Of a stretch of DNA of 64,000 bases, positions 11,152 through 19,593 are shown piece after piece; positions within the stretch are counted from its first letter, which is position 1, and each line of letters opens with the position of its first letter. Source of the stretch: Streptomyces sp. NRRL S-1022. Lineage in GTDB: Bacteria; Actinomycetota; Actinomycetes; Streptomycetales; Streptomycetaceae. The stretch lies in assembly GCF_000720135.1 (NCBI RefSeq), contig NZ_JOIU01000019.1:1-64000 (forward strand), written 5' to 3'. The notes under the pieces were generated by a model, which made no database searches, had not been told where the DNA came from, and saw only the letters and a program-made list of their open reading frames with translations. The position numbers and the translations under genes were made by a program.

Positions 11152-11445
11152 ATGGCGGAAACGGAAGCGGAGATCAAGGCGCGCAAGGAGCGGGAGCGCG
11201 ACGAGCTGTACGCGCTCGACATCTCGGGCGTCGAGTGGCACTGCGCACCGGGCACGGAGGAGCACGAGGAGCGCGTGGAGATCGCGTACCTGCCGGGCGG
11301 GGCGGTGGCGATGCGGTCCTCCCTCGACCCGGCCACCGTGCTGCGCTACACCGAGGCGGAGTGGCGGGCGTTCGTGCTGGGGGCCCGGGACGGGGAGTTC
11401 GATCTGAAGCCCATGGCTCACAACGGGGGGCTCGACGTGCAGTGA
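11152..11445 (+). CDS. DUF397 domain protein
   Basis: 97 residues with a charged N terminus (EAEIKARKERERDEL) and then the DUF397 core: the EIAYLPGG strand region and the LRYTEAEWRAFVLGARDGEFD end motif (shortened here). DUF397 proteins in Streptomyces often pair with helix-turn-helix regulators; no such partner lies beside this one, which is divergent from rpsO. GGAAGGGG lies upstream of the ATG. The 267-base space to rpsO should hold both promoters, but I see no convincing -35/-10 pair. The function is unknown. Confidence 0.85.
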   Translation: MAETEAEIKARKERERDELYALDISGVEWHCAPGTEEHEERVEIAYLPGGAVAMRSSLDPATVLRYTEAEWRAFVLGARDGEFDLKPMAHNGGLDVQ

Positions 11446-11463
11446 GCGCGCCGCGCCGACGAC

Positions 11464-11506
11464 GACGGCCGGGCCCCGGTTCCGCGTGAGCCGGGGCCCG
11501 GCCGTC
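11464..11506. terminator. Bidirectional terminator
   Basis: Perfect 16-bp stem GACGGCCGGGCCCCGG/CCGGGGCCCGGCCGTC with an 11-nt loop, between the convergent DUF397 gene and eccD. It can serve both transcripts. Confidence 0.9.
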
Positions 11507-11520
11507 CGTCCGCCGGCCGT

Positions 11521-13032
11521 CTATTTGCTGGTCATCGACCGTGCCGTCGCGTACACGTCGAAGACCGCCAGGGTGAGCGGGATCAGAGTGAGCAGCACGA
11601 AGCCCTCGCAGATCTCCAGGAAGCGTCCCCAGAAGGGGGTCAGCCCCCCGCGCGGCAGGATCAGGCCCAGCGCCGTCACCAGGGCGGTGGCCAGGGCGAT
11701 GGCCGCGATCAGCCAGATGGTGCGGATCTCCAGGTCGGCGCGGTCACCGGCCAGCGCCGCGCGCATGATGTGCTGCGGCGGGTTGAGGGCGAGGCCGAGG
11801 CCCAGCAGTACCAGCGCGGCCAGGCCGGCGGCCAGCACGGAGGCGACCTGTGCGGTGTAGCGGAAGAGGCTCGCGCGCATGAGCATGGCGACACCGGTGG
11901 CGAACGCGAGCAGCTGGGCCCAGATGTCGTCGGAGAAACCGAGCACGGCCGAGGCTCCGACGGTGAGCAGCGCGCAGCCGCCCACCAGGCCGACGAGGAG
12001 TTCGTGGCCGCGCCGCGCCTGTGCCTCGATGCGCTCGGTGTCCAGGGGCTCGTGCGGGGAGGAGTCGGCGCCGTAGGCGGGACGCGGGGCCCGGGGGGTG
12101 CCGCTGCTGGGGTTCTCGAAGCCGATCGGCAGCCGGGCGAAGCGCATCGACATGCCGGGCAGGAAGGCCAGGGCGCCGACGGCGACGGGCGCGCACACGC
12201 CGGCCGTCTCGGTCGCGGACCAGTCGGTGAGGGTCGCGACGAAGACGACGACCAGGGCGACGGCCGAGGCGAAGACGAAGGCGACGAACGGGCCGTCGCC
12301 GTGGGGTGAGGACAGGGCGAGGACCAGCGCGGCGAGGAGGACGGCCGCGCACGCCAGCAGGAACTGCAGTCTGCCGATGCCCTCGCCGGCGCTCAGCGGC
12401 AGCAGGCCGCTGCCGGCGACGCCGATGTTGGGCAGTCCGCCGAGACCGAGGGCGACGGCCGAGCCGCGGTCGTCGTAGACGCGGGCCCGGACCGCGGAGA
12501 GCACGACCAGGAGGATGCCGGTGACGGCGGCGAGGATGCCGGCCAGGCCGTGCATGTCGTGGCGCGGCTCGGAGGTCCAGGCGACGAAGGCGAGCAGCGC
12601 GGGCAGCACGCCGCCGCCGACGAGGCCCGCGGCCCGGGTCAGGTCGCCGCTCCACAGCTTGTGCTGCCTGCCGACGGAGGAGGCGACGGCCTCGGCGACG
12701 TCGTCGTGGACGGCCGGCGGCAGGGACTCCGCGAACGGGCGCAGGGTGAGGAGTTCGCCGTCGAGAATGCGCTGGGCGGCGAAGGAGCGGGCGCTGTCCA
12801 GCACGGTGCCGTCGGTGCGGACGAGGTGGTAGCCGACCGGGGCGCCCGCTTCGGGGCTCTGCTGGGACAGCCGGAGGATCTCGGGGTAGAGGTCGGCGAC
12901 CGGGACGTCGTCGGGCAGTGCCACGTCGATACGGCTGTCCGGCGCGACGATCGTGACCCGGCAGAAGCCGAGTCCGGTGCCGGACCCGGAAGGGGTTCCC
13001 GTCCCGGGTCCGCCGGTGGCGGCGGCCGTCAT
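11521..13032 (-). CDS. eccD: Type VII secretion membrane protein EccD
   Basis: 503 residues. The N-terminal ~90 residues form the ubiquitin-like (YukD) domain (CRVTIVAPDSRIDVALPDD region). About eleven hydrophobic segments then fill the remainder, the standard EccD channel-scaffold layout. The ATG at 13032 has GGGGGAG and GGTGAG upstream. EccD forms the membrane pore complex with EccB, EccC and EccE. It is divergent from eccC with a 344-nt shared control region and ends at the terminator shared with the DUF397 gene. Confidence 0.93.
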   Translation of the reverse strand: MTAAATGGPGTGTPSGSGTGLGFCRVTIVAPDSRIDVALPDDVPVADLYPEILRLSQQSPEAGAPVGYHLVRTDGTVLDSARSFAAQRILDGELLTLRPFAESLPPAVHDDVAEAVASSVGRQHKLWSGDLTRAAGLVGGGVLPALLAFVAWTSEPRHDMHGLAGILAAVTGILLVVLSAVRARVYDDRGSAVALGLGGLPNIGVAGSGLLPLSAGEGIGRLQFLLACAAVLLAALVLALSSPHGDGPFVAFVFASAVALVVVFVATLTDWSATETAGVCAPVAVGALAFLPGMSMRFARLPIGFENPSSGTPRAPRPAYGADSSPHEPLDTERIEAQARRGHELLVGLVGGCALLTVGASAVLGFSDDIWAQLLAFATGVAMLMRASLFRYTAQVASVLAAGLAALVLLGLGLALNPPQHIMRAALAGDRADLEIRTIWLIAAIALATALVTALGLILPRGGLTPFWGRFLEICEGFVLLTLIPLTLAVFDVYATARSMTSK

Positions 13033-13376
13033 GCTCACCTGCTGCTCCCCCTCAGTGGTGGTGGTGTGCTCAGTGATGGTGCGTCTGTGTCGTACTCGGT
13101 GATGGTGGTGCGTCCGTGCCGTGAAGGTCCCGTGCCGGTTTGCCCGGTGCGCGGCGACCCGGGTGCCGCAGGGCGGGATTCCGGGCCCGTTCCCCCTCTT
13201 CACTGAGGGGTTTGCCCCGGTATCTCCAGCCTGCTCGGCGTGTGCTCACGCGAACATCCGGCACCCTACCGCTCACCCGGGTCCGGTGAACTCAGTAGGA
13301 TCACGCGGCGGCCTGCGCCCGCCGGACACGGGGTGGCGGGCGGAACGCCTGGGTCGGGCAAGGGAATTGGTGAGCG
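13033..13376. promoter_or_regulatory. Divergent eccD/eccC control region
   Basis: 344 non-coding bases between two divergent ESX core genes, so it must hold both promoters. Visible are two imperfect direct repeats of GTGATGGTG..GCGTCYGTG near 13072-13120 and a -10-like TAGGAT near 13296-13301 toward eccC. I found no confident -35 partner. The ATG and GTG starts of both genes have normal ribosome sites. Confidence 0.4.
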
Positions 13377-16300
13377 GTGAGCCAGATTGTCGTGAAGCGC
13401 CCCCCTAGGGCGCTGCCGTCCGAAGTGCCCACGGATGAGGTCGTTGTCCAGCCACCGCCGGAACTTCCGCGGGGGCACCAGGAGAGCGTGCTCATGCAGC
13501 TCCTGCCCACGCTGGGCATGGGCGGCTCTGTGGTCTTCTTCTTCACGAACGGCCAGCCGTTCATGAAGATCATGGGCATGATCATGATCGCCTCGACGGT
13601 GGGCATGTCCATCGCGATGGTGGTCCGCTTCCGCCGCGGCTCCCAGGGCCAGCTGGCCGACATGCGCCGCGACTACCTCAGTTACCTCTCGCAGACACGC
13701 AAGTCCGCCGTGGAGACGGCGAAGTCGCAGCGGGACGCGCAGTACTACCTGCACCCCTCCCCCGAGCAGCTGTGGGCGCTCGTCGCCGAGGGCAGCCGGG
13801 TGTGGGAGCGGCGGCCCGGCGACGAGGACTTCGCGCACGTCCGCATCGGCCTGGGCCCGCAGCCGCTGGCCACGCCGCTCATCGCCCCGGAGACGGGTCC
13901 CGTCGAGCAGCTGGAGCCGCTGACCGCCGGCGCCATGCAGCGGTTCCTGGCCGCGCACAACACCGTCGGCGACCTGCCGATGGCGGTGTCGTTGCGCGCC
14001 TTCTACCACGTCACGGTGAGCGGTGAACCGCAGTCCGTACGGGCCTCGGCCCGCGCCCTGGTCGGCTCGCTGGCCTCGCTCCACTCCCCCGAGGACCTGG
14101 TCATCGCGGTGGCCGCGGGCCGTGAGGCACTGCCGCACTGGGACTGGGCGAAGTGGCTGCCGCACGTGCAGGCGTCCGGTGCCGTGGACGGCGCGGGCTC
14201 CCGCCGGCTCATCGGCACCGACCCGCGGGAGCTGGAGGACCTGCTCGCCGCCCGGCTGACCGGCCGGCCGCGCTTCCACCCCGGCGCCGCGCCGCTGCTG
14301 GACGAGCCGCACATCGTGCTCGTACTGGACGACCTGTCCCTGCTGCCGGACTCGGTGCTCGCCAACCCGGAGGGGCTGCAGGGCGTCACGGTGCTTGAGG
14401 TGGTGCCGGGCGATCTCACGACGGCGGGCGGCGACCTGTCCATCGTCGTGCAGCCCGGCCTGCTGCGCCTGGAGTCGGGGCACGGAGAGGTCTACGAGGG
14501 CACCCCGGACGCCCTCTCCTACGAGACCGCCGAGGCACTGGCCCGGCAGCTGGCGCCGCTGCGCATGGCGGCGGGCGGCGACGACGACGAACCGCTGCTC
14601 GCCAACCTGGAGTTCACCGACCTGCTGGGCCTCGGCGACGCGGCGTCCGTCGACACCAAGCGGACCTGGCGGCCGCGCGCGCTCGCCGAGCGGCTGCGCG
14701 TGCCGATCGGTGTCGGCGAGGACGGCCGGCCCGTGATGCTCGACCTCAAGGAGGCGGCACAGGAGGGCATGGGTCCGCACGGCCTGTGTGTCGGCGCGAC
14801 CGGTTCCGGCAAGTCGGAGCTGCTGCGCACGCTGGTCCTCGGTCTGGCCGTGACCCACTCCTCCGAGACGCTGAACTTCGTCCTCGCGGACTTCAAGGGC
14901 GGTGCGACCTTCGCCGGCATGTCCCAGATGCCGCACGTGGCGGCCGTCATCACCAACCTCGCGGACGACCTCACCCTGGTCGACCGCATGGGCGACTCCA
15001 TCCGCGGTGAGCTGAACCGCCGCCAGGAACTGCTGCGCGACGCGGGCAACTACGCCAACATCCACGACTACGAGAAGGCGCGCGCGGCGGGTGCGCCGCT
15101 GCAGCCGATCCCGTCCCTCGTCCTGGTGATCGACGAGTTCAGCGAGCTGCTGACGGCGAAGCCGGACTTCATCGAGATGTTCGTGCAGATCGGCCGTATC
15201 GGCCGTTCGCTGGGCGTGCACCTGCTGCTGGCCTCGCAGCGTCTGGAGGAGGGACGGCTCAGGGGGCTTGAGACGTACCTGTCGTACCGGGTCGGTCTGC
15301 GGACGTTCTCGGCGGCCGAGTCACGCGCCGCGCTCGGCGTCCCGGACGCCTACGAGCTGCCGAACGTCCCCGGCTCCGGCTTCCTGAAGTACGGCACGGA
15401 CGAGATGGTCCGCTTCAAGGCGGCGTACGTCTCCGGCGTGTACCGCTCGGGGCCCCAGCGGGCGGCACTGCCCGGCGGGCAGCTCCCGGTGGACCGGCGG
15501 CCCGTGCTGTTCACGGCCGCCGAGGTGCCGGTGCAGTACACCGCCATCCCGCGGCAGCGCACCGAGTCCGTGCCGGAGGTGGACGAGGCGCTGGCCGACA
15601 CGGTCCTCGATGTGATCGTGCGCCGGCTGGAGGCGCAGGGACCGGCCGCGCACCAGGTGTGGCTGCCGCCGCTGGAGAGCCCGCCGTCGCTGGACGCGCT
15701 GCTGCCCGGCCTGACGGCGGTGCAGGGCCGTGGTCTGACCCAGCCCGCCTACGAGGGCGCGGGCCGTCTGGTGGTACCCGCCGGCCTGGTCGACAAGCCC
15801 TACGAGCAGCGTCGTGACCGCCTCCTGCTCGACTTCTCGGGCGCGGCGGGCCACATGCAGGTCATCGGCGGCCCCCAGTCCGGCAAGTCGACGTTCCTGC
15901 GCAGTCTCATCTGCTCCTTCGCCCTCACGCACACCCCCCACGAGGTGCAGTTCTACGGCCTCGACTTCGGTGGCGGCGGTATGGCCGCGGTGGACGGGCT
16001 CCCGCACGTCGGCGGCATCGCCTCGCGCCTGGACCCGGAGCGGGTGCGCCGCACGGTCTCCGAGGTCTACGGCGTCCTCACCCGGCGCGAGGAGTACTTC
16101 CGTACGGCCGGCATCGCCTCGATCGCCGACTACCGTGCCCGGCGCGCCCGCGGCGACATCCCGGTCACCGACCAGCCGTGGGGTGACGTCTTCCTGGTCA
16201 TCGACGGCTGGGGCAACTTCCGTACGGACTACGAGGGACTGGAGCCGGCGGTCCTGGACATCGCCGCCCGCGGCCTCGGCTACGGCATCCACCTGGTCAT

Positions 16301-17342
16301 CACGGCGTCGCGCTCGATGGAGGTCCGGGCGAACCTCAAGGACCACCTGATGAACCGCCTGGAGCTCCGCCTGGGTGACGTGATGGACTCGGAGATCGAC
16401 CGCAAGGTGGCGGTGAACGTCCCCGCGGGTGTCCCCGGCCGCGGTCTGTCCCCCCAGAAGCTGCACTTCATGGCGGCGGTGCCGCGCATCGACGGCCTGA
16501 CCTCCGACACCGACCTGGCCGAGGCCACGGCGGCGCTGACCACGGAGGTCGCCCGCCACTGGCAGGCGCCGGGCGCCCCCAAGGTGCGGCTGCTGCCACG
16601 CCGGCTGGAGGCCGCCAAGCTGCCGCCGGGCGACCGGTTCCCGCAGCGGGGCGTCGCCTTCGCGCTGGACGAGGACAACCTGGAGCCGGTGTTCGTCGAC
16701 TTCGACCAGGACCCGTTCTTCCTCGTCTTCGGCGAGAGCGAGTCCGGCAAGTCCAACCTGCTGCGGCTGCTGATCGAGCAGTTGTCGCTGCGGTACGGCG
16801 GCGACGATGCGAAGTTCTTCGTGGTGGACAACCGCCGCTCGCTGCTGGACGTCACCCCGGCGACGCACCTGGCGGAGTACATCCCGATGTCCAGCCAGAT
16901 GGACCACCACATGACGGCCCTGGCCGACCTCATGCAGCGCCGGACCCCGACGGCCGATGTGACCGCGCAGCAGCTGCGGGACCGGAGCTGGTGGCGTGGC
17001 CCGCAGGTGTTCGTCGTCATCGACGACTACGACCTGGTCTCCACGTCCAGCGGCAACCCGCTGAGCGGCCTGACGGAGATGCTGCCCTTCGCCCGTGACG
17101 TCGGCGTCCGCTTCATCATCGCCCGCTCGTCCGCGGGTGCGGGCCGCGCCTCCTACGAGCCGTTCATGCAGCGCATGAAGGAACTCGGCGCGCAGGGCAT
17201 CATCCTGGCCGGCGACCCGGCCGAGGGCGAGGTCCTCGGCGGGGTACGGCCCCGGCCGATGCCCGCCGGGCGGGGCGTGTTCGTGTCACGCAAGCGCGGC
17301 AAGCCGTTGGTCCAGACGGGATGGGTGGACGTGGAGTACTGA
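13377..17342 (+). CDS. eccC: Type VII secretion ATPase EccC (three FtsK/SpoIIIE domains)
   Basis: 1321-residue single-chain EccC, the motor of ESX secretion that binds WXG100 cargo. Two transmembrane segments lie at about residues 40-80, followed by a DUF-type stalk domain and three FtsK/SpoIIIE ATPase modules. The Walker A motifs are GATGSGKS (about 473-480), GGPQSGKS (831-838) and GESESGKS (1119-1126). The first module has a classical Walker B (VLVIDEFSEL). The second (VFLVIDGWG) lacks the following acidic residue and the third has VVIDDYD, a usual EccC trend. Bacterial lineages such as mycobacterial ESX-1 split this gene in two; here it is fused. GTG start at 13377. Confidence 0.97.
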   Translation: MSQIVVKRPPRALPSEVPTDEVVVQPPPELPRGHQESVLMQLLPTLGMGGSVVFFFTNGQPFMKIMGMIMIASTVGMSIAMVVRFRRGSQGQLADMRRDYLSYLSQTRKSAVETAKSQRDAQYYLHPSPEQLWALVAEGSRVWERRPGDEDFAHVRIGLGPQPLATPLIAPETGPVEQLEPLTAGAMQRFLAAHNTVGDLPMAVSLRAFYHVTVSGEPQSVRASARALVGSLASLHSPEDLVIAVAAGREALPHWDWAKWLPHVQASGAVDGAGSRRLIGTDPRELEDLLAARLTGRPRFHPGAAPLLDEPHIVLVLDDLSLLPDSVLANPEGLQGVTVLEVVPGDLTTAGGDLSIVVQPGLLRLESGHGEVYEGTPDALSYETAEALARQLAPLRMAAGGDDDEPLLANLEFTDLLGLGDAASVDTKRTWRPRALAERLRVPIGVGEDGRPVMLDLKEAAQEGMGPHGLCVGATGSGKSELLRTLVLGLAVTHSSETLNFVLADFKGGATFAGMSQMPHVAAVITNLADDLTLVDRMGDSIRGELNRRQELLRDAGNYANIHDYEKARAAGAPLQPIPSLVLVIDEFSELLTAKPDFIEMFVQIGRIGRSLGVHLLLASQRLEEGRLRGLETYLSYRVGLRTFSAAESRAALGVPDAYELPNVPGSGFLKYGTDEMVRFKAAYVSGVYRSGPQRAALPGGQLPVDRRPVLFTAAEVPVQYTAIPRQRTESVPEVDEALADTVLDVIVRRLEAQGPAAHQVWLPPLESPPSLDALLPGLTAVQGRGLTQPAYEGAGRLVVPAGLVDKPYEQRRDRLLLDFSGAAGHMQVIGGPQSGKSTFLRSLICSFALTHTPHEVQFYGLDFGGGGMAAVDGLPHVGGIASRLDPERVRRTVSEVYGVLTRREEYFRTAGIASIADYRARRARGDIPVTDQPWGDVFLVIDGWGNFRTDYEGLEPAVLDIAARGLGYGIHLVITASRSMEVRANLKDHLMNRLELRLGDVMDSEIDRKVAVNVPAGVPGRGLSPQKLHFMAAVPRIDGLTSDTDLAEATAALTTEVARHWQAPGAPKVRLLPRRLEAAKLPPGDRFPQRGVAFALDEDNLEPVFVDFDQDPFFLVFGESESGKSNLLRLLIEQLSLRYGGDDAKFFVVDNRRSLLDVTPATHLAEYIPMSSQMDHHMTALADLMQRRTPTADVTAQQLRDRSWWRGPQVFVVIDDYDLVSTSSGNPLSGLTEMLPFARDVGVRFIIARSSAGAGRASYEPFMQRMKELGAQGIILAGDPAEGEVLGGVRPRPMPAGRGVFVSRKRGKPLVQTGWVDVEY

Positions 17343-17426
17343 GAGCGCCGGCCGGCCCGGCCCACCCGACCGGCACCTCCCCGATCCGGCGGCCGAACGG
17401 CCGCCGGGTTCCCTGCTCACGCGGCG

Positions 17427-19556
17427 TCAGAACACCGGCAGGGCCAGGAGGGTGTTGTCGCACGTCATGAAGACGCGGTTGCCGGCGGTGGAGAACGTGG
17501 CGGAGGCGGCTCTGTCGGTGGGTTTGTAGGACCAGGTCTCCCGGGCGTCCTTCTCGGTGCCCGTGGCCGAGACCGTGGGTACGGGTCCGTTGTCCAGCAG
17601 CCAGACACCGTGGCCCTGGCGGAGGATGGGATGGTCGTTGCTCGTCAGCGCCACCCCTCCTTCCCACCGCTTCTTGCCGCTGCGTACGTCGAACGCCATC
17701 GGGTAGCCGAAGTTCTGGGTGTCGCAGCCGAGGGCGTACACCGCATCGCCGTGGATGGCGGGCCGGCCCCATTCCTTGCTGCTGTCGTCGTAGTAGGCCT
17801 TCTCCGTGTACGCCCACAGTCGCTTTCCGTCGGAGACGCGGCGCCCTGACAGCGTCCTGCCGTTCAGGACGACGATGCCGTCGTGGGCGGCCGGGACGAG
17901 GGACCGCTTCTCCGTCAGGTCGTGGGCCGTCCATTCCGTACGGCCGTTCTCCGCGTTCACCGCCATGACGTGCCCCGTGGAGGTGGTGATCACGAGCCGG
18001 CCCTGGTGGGCGACCGGCTCGGGCAGGATCTTCCTGCGGAAGTCCTCTGGCAGCCGCACGGTCCAGCGGATCCTGGCGTCCGAGCGGCCCACGGCACGCA
18101 GCCGGTGGTCCTTCGTCAGCAGGTAGACCGCTTCGGTGTCCGCAGTCAGCAGCGTCTCGGCGTCCGCCTGCGCCGTCCACTTGGGCTTGCCGGTGGCCGG
18201 GACGAAGGTGTGCAGCGTGCCGTGGGCATCGGCGGCCACGACGAGCCGGTCGGACAGCGACAGGCAGCGGGACGTCGTCCTCATCTCCGGAGCGCTCCAG
18301 CGGCGCTTGCCGTCGGTGACGTCGAGCGCCGCCACGCCGCTGACCGGATGGCCGACGATGACGACGTCCCGTACCGGCAGGGGGGCCGGGGACCTGGCAC
18401 CGGTCACGTCATCCGCTCTCCACAGCTCTGTGGGAGAGCCTCCGACGACGTAGTCGCCGCGGTCGGCGGAGAGCAGTCGTGCCGCCGGTGTCTTCACGGC
18501 GGGCGGGTAGTCGAACGGGCCGTCCGGTCGTCGCCGGACGCTCTCGCCACCGCGCAGCAGCCACCAGCCCGCCCCGGCGCCGCCCACCGCGAGCACGGAT
18601 CCGCCGGCCGCCAGCCCGGTCACCAGGCGCCGCCGGCCCGGTCCTGTCCCGGCCCGCGCCGTGGGCAGCAGCGGCGCGCCGAGGTTCCGCACCTCGCGCT
18701 CCCGCTCCTTGATCGCGTCCGCGACGGGCCCGTGCTTCCACACCGCACCCGCCTTCCTGGGCGGGGCGAAGGCCGTGGCGATCTGCTCGGGGGTGGGCCG
18801 TGCCGCCGCGTCCTTCGCCAGACAGGGGGCGATCAGGGTGTACTGCTCGGGTGAGAGGCCCTGCCAGCGCGGCTCACCGTGGACGACCTCGTACTGGACG
18901 GCGGCCACGTGGGTGCCGTCGAACGCCCGGTGGCCGGTGGCCGCGTACACGAGGACGGCGCCGAGGGAGAAGACGTCGGCAGCCCAGGTGACCCGGTGCC
19001 CGAGCACCTGCTCGGGGGCGCCGTAGCCCGGGGTGACCGGGATCTGCCCGGTGGTGGTGAGTGTCAGGCCGTGTTCGGGACGGGCGATACCGAAGTCGAT
19101 GATCCTCGGCCCGTCCGAGGTGATCACGATGTTCGGCGGCTTGAGGTCACGGTGGACGAAACCGGCGGCGTGGATGTCACGCAGCGTGCGGGCCACGGAG
19201 GCGGCCAGGGCACGCAGGCGCGCGTCGTCCAACGCGCCGTACCGGTCGACGACCTGGTCCAGGGTCGGCCCGGCGAGGAACTCGGTGGCGATCCACGGCC
19301 GCCCGCCCTCGGTCTGCGCGCCCAGTACGGTCGCGACACCCGGGCTGCGCACCGCCTGGGCCGCCAGCGCCTCGCGCACGAATCGCCGGGCCAGGCCGGC
19401 GTCATGGGCGAGTTCGGGCCGGAGCACCTTCACGGCGGCGACGGCGCCCGCGTGGTCCTGGCCGACGTACACCTTGCCCATGCCGCCTTCGCCCAGCACA
19501 CCGAGCAGCCGGTACGGGCCGAGCCGGATCGGGTCACCGGTCCCGAGGGGTCTCAT
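17427..19556 (-). CDS. Membrane Ser/Thr kinase with extracytoplasmic PQQ-like domain (1)
   Basis: 709 residues. An N-terminal Hanks kinase has GEGGMGKVY (about 22), the AVKVL lysine, HRDLKPPN and DFGIA, all catalytic residues intact. A single transmembrane segment (about residues 325-345, after GPGRRR) leads to a C-terminal beta-propeller of PQQ-type repeats (repeated DGKRRW, TGKPKW and GKKRW units) that is expected outside the cell. Such receptors sense a ligand or cell-wall state and phosphorylate cytoplasmic targets. It is the last gene of the pseudokinase-kinase-kinase run and lies beside eccC. The ligand is unknown. The ribosome site before the ATG at 19556 is weak. Confidence 0.9.
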   Translation of the reverse strand: MRPLGTGDPIRLGPYRLLGVLGEGGMGKVYVGQDHAGAVAAVKVLRPELAHDAGLARRFVREALAAQAVRSPGVATVLGAQTEGGRPWIATEFLAGPTLDQVVDRYGALDDARLRALAASVARTLRDIHAAGFVHRDLKPPNIVITSDGPRIIDFGIARPEHGLTLTTTGQIPVTPGYGAPEQVLGHRVTWAADVFSLGAVLVYAATGHRAFDGTHVAAVQYEVVHGEPRWQGLSPEQYTLIAPCLAKDAAARPTPEQIATAFAPPRKAGAVWKHGPVADAIKEREREVRNLGAPLLPTARAGTGPGRRRLVTGLAAGGSVLAVGGAGAGWWLLRGGESVRRRPDGPFDYPPAVKTPAARLLSADRGDYVVGGSPTELWRADDVTGARSPAPLPVRDVVIVGHPVSGVAALDVTDGKRRWSAPEMRTTSRCLSLSDRLVVAADAHGTLHTFVPATGKPKWTAQADAETLLTADTEAVYLLTKDHRLRAVGRSDARIRWTVRLPEDFRRKILPEPVAHQGRLVITTSTGHVMAVNAENGRTEWTAHDLTEKRSLVPAAHDGIVVLNGRTLSGRRVSDGKRLWAYTEKAYYDDSSKEWGRPAIHGDAVYALGCDTQNFGYPMAFDVRSGKKRWEGGVALTSNDHPILRQGHGVWLLDNGPVPTVSATGTEKDARETWSYKPTDRAASATFSTAGNRVFMTCDNTLLALPVF

Positions 19557-19593
19557 CTGTGATCGCTTTCTCTTCTTTCCACCGGAGGGCGGC

